Shown: positions 36,190 through 46,800 of the stretch, one piece after another | How the letters are laid out: the number at the start of each line of letters is the position of its first letter | Numbering within the stretch: the stretch's first letter is position 1 | From: Branchiostoma lanceolatum | Taxonomy: Eukaryota; Chordata; Leptocardii; Amphioxiformes; Branchiostomatidae | Length of the DNA stretch: 64,000 nt | NCBI RefSeq assembly: GCF_035083965.1 | Contig: NC_089740.1 | Span: 14,792,552-14,856,551 of the forward strand | Direction of reading: 5' to 3' | Notes under the pieces: model-generated | The model's input: only the letters and a program-made list of their open reading frames with translations | Told to the model about the DNA's origin: nothing | The model's database searches: none | Translations under genes and position numbers: made by a program

Positions 36190-36413
36190 CCCTTTTACTT
36201 CAACCTTGTCTTGAGTTGTCTAATTTGCTTTCCATTGGACTGTCTAAAAATTTGTCTTCTCCTTATTTGCATATCAATTCATAGTTCGTGGTTATAAACC
36301 TGCTGTTCAACTGATCTTGCTCACAGTCACTGACGAAAAGTAGTGGATGCTACTTGAAACGTCTGACCGTTTCCAAAATCATATCCAGTTGTTTGAGTAA
36401 TTGCTTTTTTGGC
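36190..36413 (+). repeat. Penelope pseudo-LTR arm, right
   Basis: The right arm starts CCCTTTTACTTCAAC and ends GAGTAATTGCTTTTTTGGC. It is the reverse complement of 34860-35083 and contains the sense hammerhead-like motif. Confidence 0.88.
36308..36391 (+). ncRNA. Hammerhead-ribozyme-like motif, right arm
   Basis: Core CTGACGA at 36330-36336; stem II AAGTAG/CTACTT (36338-36343 with 36350-36355) closed by loop TGGATG; GAAA at 36356-36359; then C and GTC (36361-36363), the expected cleavage triplet. Stem I pairs GTCA (36326-36329) with TGAC (36364-36367) and, beyond an internal loop, CAACTG (36308-36313) with CAGTTG (36386-36391). Stem III has no loop (GAAACGTC), so activity would need a dimer through the ACGT palindrome. 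One extra A (36337) precedes stem II. Hammerheads in Penelope pseudo-LTRs are known; activity here is inference. Confidence 0.55.
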
Positions 36414-36416
36414 ATA

Positions 36417-36490
36417 ACGGTTCATGGCTGGGGCAGATTTTTCTATCCACATGTAGATAGCATCTTAAATCCAACGAGTACATCTAATAG
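36417..36490. repeat. Direct repeat flanking the Penelope-like element, right copy
   Basis: Partner of 34626-34697 (ACGGTTCATGGCTGG...ATCCAACGAGTACATCT). The rest of 36491-37298 shows no gene or clear repeat. Confidence 0.55.
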
Positions 36491-37298
36491 ACAGAAAGCA
36501 CAACAAATGCACTCGTTAAATCTCAAGAGCTTTCAAATAAAACCCACTGGCAGACATCGCTGTTCAAGCAAGGCTTCCTGGGTCACTGACCTCAGTTTTC
36601 AACAGATATGCTTCAGTCCAAGAAAATGTCAGCCTGTTCTAAAAGCAGCAACTTAACGACACAAATATGGAACAATAGTAGCACAAACTGCACTGAAACC
36701 ATTCTGTTGTTTTTTTCTCTGACATTGTGAAAAAAACTGCAGCAAAAGCGTCATTGGGTATGCCTTTCCCTGTTTACAGTTTGGGCGTGTCTCAGTTGAC
36801 AGGTTATTGACCTAGTAGTTTTCCACAACGAACTCGAATGATGGTAGGCTAATGTGACGTTCTAAAACATTCGTTTGATAATAGAAACTTTAACGAAGAA
36901 AACGGAAAATATCAGAAAATAGTCGCCAGAAAGAAGTCATCAGAAAGAAGAAAATAAAATACGGAGCGTCTTCAAATTTCTCTGCAAGCGCCGCCACGTT
37001 TATTTACCTTTGAATATTTCATGAGCCAGTCTGCGTAGTACTATATACAGTATGCGCCCGTGTCATAAAATCCTCTGAATAAATATAAGAATGTGACTCG
37101 AGAAAAATTCCCCTGAAAGAGCAACAACTGCCACACATATACGGACCTTTACAGTTATATGAATGATGAAGCCTTGTTTTATTAAGTAAGCGTAAACGTA
37201 AACGTGAAAGCAAAATATGTAAGCTTCAGCCCTGTATTTATTTCCACCTGACTGAGCAGCCATTTCTGTGTCTGCCTCCACCAAAACAACCCAGTTTT

Positions 37299-37340
37299 AG
37301 CCAACGCCCAGACAGAAGCAGGGTAATTATGGCTGGACGA
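37299..37340 (+). promoter_or_regulatory. Conserved far-upstream block of the plus gene
   Basis: CCAACGCCCAGA...GCAGGGTAATTATGGCTGGACGAT is the reverse complement of the blocks at 4153, 6293 and 8399. It lies about 450-490 bp upstream of the ATG at 37789, as in the array copies. Confidence 0.45.
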
Positions 37341-37536
37341 TAGAACCATGATTGCAGACAAGATATTTGAAAAGTACCCCCGTAAGATTTATAATTAATT
37401 TCTATGTTAAAAAATAGTTTTGTAGCAGAAGCATATATTCTTTTACGATGATAACCATTGTTGTACTGAACTTTTTGCTAGTAATGTAAAACTTTAGCTC
37501 CCTCCAAATTTGTTCATGGGTTCGTCCACCTTTGAC

Positions 37537-37544
37537 TGACGTCA
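37537..37544. promoter_or_regulatory. CRE-like palindrome TGACGTCA upstream of the plus gene
   Basis: A perfect TGACGTCA about 245-250 bp upstream of the start codon, at the same distance as in the three array copies although surrounding sequence has diverged. Confidence 0.55.
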
Positions 37545-37788
37545 GAGTTTGTCAGGGCGTTGTTCAGAAACGAGCCTTAACAATAGAATTGAGGAGGAGC
37601 GCAGATAGACACGTCTGATATTCCGTTGATCCGCATTGTGGGATGTTTCACTTAACATTTCTGGATCTAACATCTAGATTTTGATTTCAAAAAACGTAAA
37701 AAGCTCTTTAACCGGGCGAGAGACATCGACCGTGCGGGTCCTTTCACGTCTGCTCCCGTAGACTCGGAAGAACACGCCCGTGAGAAGG

Positions 37789-37861
37789 ATGGCTTCACGG
37801 CAAGGTGTTTTCGTTAGGCTCACCTGTTGCATCATTCTTATCTTTGCAGTACGCGTGAAAG
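37789..37861 (+). CDS. Plus gene: signal-peptide exon 1
   Basis: ATG at 37789, [20 protein letters not shown] then VRVK; phase-1 donor G|GTAGGC. The start is chosen because it aligns with MAS/MAP starts in all other copies; the upstream MKNP extension of the array copies is absent. Joins exon 39437 as G+CA. Confidence 0.8.
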
Positions 37862-40800
37862 GTAGGCTCTGCCGTTATCATTCAAAGAATAGTGTTATCA
37901 AAATGAGACAATTTGGGTGTCCCAACAACAATGACAGTTCAGTCGATACCATTATATTTCGCAGGGTCTGTGGTTTTCACAAAACGATTCCCTTGAATAA
38001 TTTCATGATTTATCTACCGAAGGAATTAGTACCTAGATATTGAACGTTTTTCAGGTCTATTGTTTTTAAATTTGTTTTCCACATCGCACATGCAGAATAC
38101 AAAGAAGTTGGTGTTTTGCACCAACATTTCTATCTGACATGTGTTGTTATACTTTGGGTGTGTACGACACAGACCCATGACTGCTGAAGAAAATAATTGG
38201 GTTCGACAGGCTCTCCTCGAGAAGAGACTAGGGGTCGAGCTTCCCATAGAACTACTTTTGCATCACAAAATATTCAACGTGTTCTTAAAAAAGTTTTAGA
38301 TTAACTTATAACTATAGACCAACAGTAAGACCTATCCGTGGTCGTACCATATTGTCTCCTTTGCCGACATAAACAAAACTCCATCTACTTTCGTGGCGTA
38401 CGATAAGTAGTATATAAGGCCCCTTGGGGACATTCTTTGCGGGTGTGCCTCACCCAGAGATGTTGCACATGACTGAGTGCTCTTGGTAAAGCCCCTGTCA
38501 CACTTGTGCGTATATACAAGACCGCATGAGTCTCGAGCTCGTATTAACATGGTTTGGGTTAAGCTTAAGTTTTAAGCCGAAGAAGTAATTTCTTTGGTTT
38601 AATAACTTAACTGCTCAACGGTGGGTCAAAGTAGAAAATAATTTCCTCCTCGCAAAAGAATGTTACTGCGGAACTCATGCGCACTTAAATATACGCACAC
38701 GTTTGACAGGGCCCCTATTCCGCTACACGGCGCTCTCACTGCAACCTGAATAGGATTCGTGCAATCCTTGATTTTATAATTTAGATATCATGCAAAATGT
38801 GAAATGTGAACTTATGACTGTAAAGACAACAAAACACAAAACGCGTTAACAGATTTATAGAACTTTTTGCCGCACGAGATATTCAACGTGTTCTTAAACA
38901 GTTTTAGATTAACCTAGAAATTAAGACCAACAGTAAGACTCGTCCGCCTTCCCCTGTGTCATATTGTCTCTTTCGACGACGTGAACTTAAGAAAACCCCG
39001 TCTACTACATGCAGGCGATAATGCGCCGTGAGGCCATTATTTGTCGGTTGGGTGTGCCTCAACCAGACATTTATGTTGTGCATGACTCTGGTAAGGAACA
39101 TAAAGACATGCTGTTTGATAGTTGGGCGTGCCTCTACATGTAGGACATGAACCTGTTCAGGTCTGTCGGGCCAGAACAATAGAAATGTCATATTGATGAT
39201 GTAAAACATCATGCATCTGACAATGATGCAGTTCTCGGCGTGAGACGAGGCAGCAACGGCAAAAACTTTTATCGTTGATATGAGATGAGAAAATTCGTTA
39301 TTGTATCGACGGCGCACTGCATTAACATTCAACACGATGATGCAAAATCTAACTCATCTTAATTTTCTTTTCCTCAGAACTATTGTATTGTTAGACGTCA
39401 TTTAAACAAAATAAGACTGTTTCTCTATATATCCAGCATTCTGTTCAATCACGAAGCACGTAGAGGGTGAAACACTGACCTGGGACCTTCCCAAGGTCAA
39501 TTCCTCGCCCTTTGTCTTCGAGGTCAAGGTCAACACCAGCGGCAGTGGGTACGGCCTTATCTACCTCTACCGGTGGGATGACGACATCACGACACCGAAG
39601 AACCAGGACGGGTATCGCGTTAAGCTCACATCTGGACAGTCCCAAATAGCAAGAGCTACAAAGGACGAAGGCCGAGACAACGTTGCAAGTTATTATTCAA
39701 CAGGTAATTCTATTTGCTATGACAATTTCATTAGAATCATACGTCTGCTGTTGGTATTTTGATAGCATTTTTTTACAACATTCCTAAATTTATAGAGATC
39801 ACATCGGCTGAAGAGTTCCGAAGGTTCTGGATCTGCTGGTCGAAAGGCGGAAGTGTTGGTGTGGGCAGGGCTGGAGAGGAGGAACCCTTCATGAGTTGGA
39901 CAGATCGTCAGCCAGTCACTGACATCGGCAAAATTGGTTACCGGACTTGGGGCGTTCCTGGGGACTTCAAATTCAACTGTACTCAAGGTAAAGAAAATTC
40001 CTTTTGACCATAAGGTCCCACTCGCACCCAAAGATATTGTAATCGCATAGAATCTTGCAAGCATAGGCAACTCCTCAAGGCGAACTCTCAAATACATGCA
40101 TTGTCACGTTTATCTAGGACTAGATACGTCGATGTACCAATAAGGTGCACAAAATTAGACGTTTCGGTAAAAACTACCAATGAAGCTTTATTCAATTTCT
40201 AAACCGTACCAACGATTTTCTAGTGTCAACGTTTGTAGCTTTACATAAGCATAATTAAAAGTGAATTTATTTTCATCAGTTTAGCAGTTTTAACAATGTT
40301 CATTTTATTTGAACAAGACAAGTGTGGACAAGTTATATCTAGTTCTTTGGGACATGAACTGATTCTAAAAGTCATTATGTAGAATTTAATGAAAGAATGA
40401 TATTGTTTATGGCTAAATGATCTCCTGTGGCTGTAAGAAAAAAATCTGTATTGTATAAAAAGGAACTCATCATGCAGTTTATCCCGTTTGAACTTCTACG
40501 TCTCTTTAGATGGATTTCCAGGAGTGTGCCTTGACCCGCCGACCCAGGCCAACACTACCGGGCCCGTGTGCGACTGTCCTTATCTGCTGGGGGAGAACTG
40601 CACCTACCCATGTTCCCCGGGATATCACGTCATTTCCGGTGACGTCATAACCAGAACATGCGCAGCAGATGGGTCATGGACTGACCAGCATCTATTTTGC
40701 GAAGGTACGAGATAGATACGCCTTTATAAAAGCAAATTCGAAAGCATTAGATGTGGATGAAATGTTTTGCTTCATCTATTGTTAAGTCATAGGTCAGCTG

Positions 40801-43800
40801 TTTATGATATTAGTCCGTCCAAGATGAAATGTGCATATGGGTATCTATCTATTTCATTTATTCATTGATGCATGCGTGTATCTGATAATTTTCCTTATAG
40901 CAAGTCGACCAGTTCATCGGATTTTAATTTGAAGGTCGTCACCTCAGTCTTCACTGTACAAGACAATGAGAAAATGTGAGTAAGCAAATTTTAAGAAACT
41001 AAGTAAAGCAACCATCCTCAATTGATCTCATTTTCTCCTGATTTTAGACATTGACGAGTGTTCCACTCTGAACGGCGGCTGTAGCCAGACCTGCACCAAC
41101 AGTGTTGGAAGTTACAACTGTTTCTGTACTGAAGGGTTCGTACTGGACGGAGACGGACATAACTGCACTGGTAGGGCACTTGTTGCCTTACTTCTGTTTC
41201 GGTGTCAGTACTGGGCACCTTGATTGAAGAGAGAAGGGGAATCCAATTGCACTCTTAAATCTTATCTAATGTTCGATAGATAAATGAGGCTTATCTTAAG
41301 ATACTTTTGAATTTTGTTTTACCCCAGTAAACACACATACATACATACATACATACATACATACAGAACCAAACACACATATGCACACACACATAAATAC
41401 ATACATACATACATACAGAACCAAACACACATATGCACACATACATACATACATACATAGATACATACATACATACATACATACATACATACATACATAC
41501 ATACATACATACATACAACCAGACTGGACATATAAAAAGACATTGCCATGGCGACGGTGGTTGCTGTTGTTTTGATTTTAAGTGTACCCTGCTTACGACA
41601 CTGACAGGTGGTGCTGTTCATACGAGATTTCTAACGAAAAGGGCTGATGATTACCTATTCTGCAGGAAAAATACACACAAAACACACACACACAGACAAC
41701 AACAGCACAACTGCATTCTACCATACCCCGCCACCAGAACAAACATAGATTTCATCACAGCCTGACACCCAAAAATAGCCCACTGATTGGGTTCCCACCA
41801 TAAGGTTTTTAGATCTTCGCCTTATTTGAATTGTCGGCAAAAGCACGGAATCAAGCACACACATGCACACATACATATATGTATATATGCATACACACAT
41901 AAAAAATAAACACACACATCCTCACATCCACAATTAGGTTGTCCACCAGCCTTGACTTACAAGCTAATCCGTACGTGACAAACAAAAGTAAAAAAATAAC
42001 ACTTTAGACACCCTTGTTGCTGTCCATGTTATTGTATCATTTCTTCTCGGTGTGCCAATCTAGCGTCCTGTTCGATCAAGAGGCGCACAGATGGAAGTGC
42101 ACGTTTGATAAGGGATCTCCCCAAGGTCACCTCGTCGCCTTTTATCTTTGAGGTCAAGGTCAACACAAGCGGGGCCACGGTCATTATCCGTCTCGACACG
42201 CCGGAAAATAATGGATATCGCATGGAGATTAAATCCGGACGGTCTAGTGCCGGGAGAGTCGGCAGGAGCCGATATGGCGTTGCAAGGGTGGACACCACAG
42301 GTAACGAACGTTGCCATGGCAACTAGAAACTGATAGACACCCCAGATCTCGTTTAGATTCATTTCAAGTCTCAACATCATTATATTGGTTTCTCGCAGCT
42401 CAAAAACACAAACCGAATTAAAACCAATTTACAAGGTCTTAAAAGAGGTACGGCCTGTTAAAACCATCTATAAAGTTGCAGCTTTAAAATTAGAGATACA
42501 GATAACAAACATCATTTTTCGGGCGATGAATGTAATCATAATCAGATCTAAAAGCAGATCTAACGGTTGCAAAGACCATATCAAACTAGTATCTGTCAGT
42601 TTGATAATGATACAATCATATCTCGATATCGGATAATGAACTCCCGTGCCACTTCTCCGGTGTCCCAACGGTCAAAGCATATACTAACTTTAGGAGATTG
42701 TCCATGCTTTCGAAATAACAAAAAAATACTCTGAGCAGTGGAGGATGGAAAGGGTCGAAGGAAAGGAGTCAAGAATATCCGAGCATACTACGTCATGATG
42801 ATGATCAGACTTCTGTCGATGATGTGCTTAGGTGTGTAGGTATCAATTTGAATCTAAGGTAAGGAACCCGGCTTTGACATCTTTATCTTGCTGTTTCTTC
42901 TTATTGTGTAGACACGACGTCGGCTGACGAGTTCCGAAGGTTCTGGATCTGCTGGTCGAAAGGCGGAAGTTTTGGTGTGGGCAGGGCTGGAGAGGTGGAA
43001 CCCTTCATGAGTTGGACAGATCCTCAGCCATTCATTGGTGACATCAGTCGTACCGGCTACGATACCGCCAAAAATACCGTGGGAGACTTTATGTTCAACT
43101 GTACACAAGGTGAAGCTTGTACTTTGCAGATAGTACAGTGTTATCATCTTCTTACGACGTAACGACCAAAGGTAGCCTCTATCAGGCTCCGGACGTGACT
43201 GGAAAGAGTAAAAATGGGAAACGTGACAAACTGCATCTATCGGCTGGCCAACTATTCTGATATGTTATATGTCTAGTTGGCCGATTACTACCCTTTCCAG
43301 CCACGTCTGGAGCCTGGTAGAGCCTAGACCAATGGTACGTACTTTGTAGACTACTATGAGGGAATTTTCCGTCTCTTCAGCTGGATTCCCGGGAGTTTGT
43401 GTTGACCCGCCGACCCAAGCCAACACTACCGGGCCAGTGTGTGACTGTCCTTATCTGCTGGGGGAGAACTGCACCTATCCGTGTTCCCCGGGATATCACG
43501 TCATTTCCGGTGACGTCGTAAACAGAACATGCAGGGCAAATGGGTCATGGACTGAACCGGATCTTCTCTGTCAAGGTATAAAGCACAACGCTTTTAAAAA
43601 AGCAACTTTTTAAGAATCAGTTGCGGATGTAATGACACTTTGCTTCAGACATTTAGAACCTTTCGGTCAAACCTTGAAATCAGTTGTTGCTCACAATCTT
43701 TGAGAAAGCAACTTTTAAAGCATCAGCTGATGGAATGGTGCTTTACTTTAGCTACTGTACATCCTTCAGTCATGGCGGGGATAGCTGTGCTAGTGCATAT

Positions 43801-46800
43801 GTATACCTGACAGCGTTCCTCAGAACAAACAAAAAACTAACAATACGTAAACCACTTGTCTCCTCATTTTTTCTGTTAATACTGTACAATGAGAGGTGAT
43901 GAGAAAATGTGAGTGAAACCTGTTTGCTATTCATCAGTCGGAAGATATCCAACTTTCCTAAACTCAAATAACACATCAGGAACACACTGAACGCAAAACA
44001 CTTTGACTTAAATGTCAAACGCCAGGGCACTTACATGCACATGGTTCTCACAGAGCTTTCAACAACAACAAAATCAACTACAACAACAGCTCGGCAAACT
44101 GCAACGCCTACTACATCTCCTGCTCCATCAAACAGCTGGTTCCCGACCCCACAACAGACCACCACAGCTCGTATGATGGACACTTCCACCGTGTTCACTA
44201 CAGATGTGATGCCTACAACCTCAACAACAACCGTTAAGACGACAACGCCTTTCGTCTTCGGAGGTAAACAAAAGACGAAAAAGTTTAGTTCAATTGTGCG
44301 GGTAGTGAATGTCGAAAAGGAAAATCTTTTGTATATAATATGTTTGTTGATGTGGATAAAAAAATTCCTCTCCAAGCTGAGTTTGGACACGAAAATATTG
44401 ATGCTGCAGCTACTAAAAATAACCTTTCTTTGTGTTACAAAGCGTCTAATTTTGCCAATATTCTGATATGTGTTTCAGTCAAACATCTTTCTATCAGGCC
44501 GCCAGTCAAATAATGTCTTACTTTTCAACACAGATGTTGACTCAGAATCATCTGATTATTTGGATGATGAAGCTACCAGCACGTCGCCCATGACCACCCT
44601 CCCCACCCTGCCGCCCAGTACAGCTGAGCCTACACCTCCGCCTCCTGTTGTCATCACCACTCAAGAATCGTCAACCCACGCGCCCTTTCTAATAGAGGTA
44701 CTACAGATCCTGAGTTCATAAAGTCAGACTTGTTATTGATTATTTTAGCTTTTTTATACACGCTCGTTTTCAAATAGAAACCAAATGATATTATCATTAT
44801 TTTTTAAATACGATGTTAATGTTAAAAGTGGCGCAATAATTCCTTAAACTGCAGGAGGACATTCCTGTTCTTATCAAGACTCTTCGTGAAAAGGTGAACG
44901 GCTTCAGCGGTTCTCAGGATAATCGCAAAGAACTTCTGAAAGGTAATTTTTCTTATACAATCCTTTGTTTGTGACGGTAACAACTTATTAATAGGACTTT
45001 GCAGTTAGATCTAGAGATAATTGAAACAAATGTTTTGTTGTCTAGCATATGATGCGATGCATAAACTATAATCAGTCTGCAGATGCAACTAACGCAGCAA
45101 TTGACAAGCAAACAAAGAAAAAAACAGAGTATGTCGACTTATCTGTTTCCTACCCAATATAAAGGTAAAGGAAAAGACTAAGGTGAATCACATTCCTAAC
45201 GATCAAGTTATATCATTAGAATTTGACTGCGTTACCATCAGTCACTACATGAATCTATACATGCATCTTACTGACCGCATGCTCCATACCAAACATACAG
45301 AGGTGACTGACGCGTCATCCTCGGTACTACGAGCTCAGAGCAGTAGCAGGGAGGCGGTTGCCATGGAGACGATCATTGACCTTTCCTCCGGTGTCACAGA
45401 TGGGTTGGAGAAGCTGATAGACGTCCAGTCTACCGACAGGTCACCGATTGAGCAGCTGATTCAGAAGAAAAAGGAACAAGAACGTCTAGAATCTCGGGTA
45501 GGTGTCTGTCTCTCCTATCTACTAGTATGGATCAGCTTGTAGGTCTATTCTCCAGGAACCGTATCTTTTGCTAACTTCTGCCACCCCCAGCCACTGACAG
45601 AAGTTAAGATAACGTCACTCCTAACTTCAGACAACATCAGATTTCTAACTGCTGCCAAGTTTTGCCAACTTCTGCCACCCCCAGCCACTGGCAGACGTTA
45701 AGATGACGTCACTCCAAACCTCGAACAACATCGGATTTTGTCAGATGGCTTAGATATGACAACCTTCTGCAAACTTTTGCTTTTTTACCCTGATACTGGA
45801 TATAATTGGAATTATATCTTCATTATCAGTAGGAGAGACTGTCAGGATGGTAATATATAGGACTAGATCAGCAAGCCATTAACGAATAAAATATAGAGAG
45901 GTTTAAGACGACCTAATGATCTATCAAAATTCATTTTGCTGAGAAAACCTGTCCCACCATACAGGTGATAGGTGAAACGAGAGATCTGCTGGAACTGCTG
46001 GATGCGGCAGCAGACAAACTGTTGGAAGAGACACCACCGGAAGGAGAAGTGACGCACATCCGGTCTGACGGCGTGCTCACGGCCGTGAAGAAGAGCATCC
46101 CTGATGTCGGCATCGTTCCTATCAGTCAGGATGTCGGCTCTATCGTGTTCACAAAGGAGGACAACCTTCCTGAGGATTCCACTATGAAGGTAAGAATAGA
46201 GTCATGTCTAAAACTGGACAGTTCTGTATCATTGTACATCTCCCAACATTTAACCCCGCTGATACTTTGATATAGCAATTTTGGCCAAAAATATGTAACG
46301 ACCTATTTGGCTCCCGCAGGTCGTGGCATTTGTCGAGGATCCGTTTGTGTGGAGTGTAAGAAAAGTTGAGGCATCTTCGTCAGTCATCATGGTAACAATC
46401 ACTAAAGATGGGGATGACCAATACAGCAATACTGACACATCAAACCTGCAGCCAAACATCACCGTCATCGTTAAACATGGAGTGAAGTTTGGGACCACGA
46501 GTGACACGGAAGAACAGTATCATGAAACCCTGCCAGCATCATACAGGCAGAACCTCGATGATGCAGGCAGATCATTCCCTCGGACCAAGGTTCCTAGTCA
46601 TGACGCCAACATGAAGTATCACGCCATGTACATTGCCGATGGAGGCCAGGTGCCCCTGGTCAGATTCTCAGTCGATGACGTCGATACGGAGCTGCAGGTG
46701 TACTTCCGGTTTCACGACTTCCAAACTAAGGAAGAATACGAGTACACAACAACTGTCAAACCTCCTGAAGTCACTGATTATGACGGTTTCAACATGCCAT

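Larger units (their letters stand above)
34860..36413 (+). mobile_element. 5'-truncated Penelope-like element with inverted terminal arms
   Basis: Two arms, 34860-35083 and 36190-36413, are reverse complements over 224 bp with few differences. They enclose the C-terminal part of a Penelope-type reverse transcriptase followed by a GIY-YIG nuclease. The left arm joins directly to a reverse transcriptase cut off just before QQLHGCAMGSPVSP, the classic 5' truncation of these elements. Each arm holds a hammerhead-ribozyme-like core, a known feature of Penelope pseudo-LTRs. It lies between the divergent promoters. Confidence 0.88.

Noticed and set aside
34860-36413. Interpretation of the arms as LTRs of a retrovirus-like element
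   Set aside because: The arms are inverted, and the enclosed protein is a Penelope reverse transcriptase with GIY-YIG, with no gag, protease or integrase.
41291-41621. Cys/Tyr/Met-rich open frames
   Set aside because: Artefacts of the (ATAC)n microsatellite.
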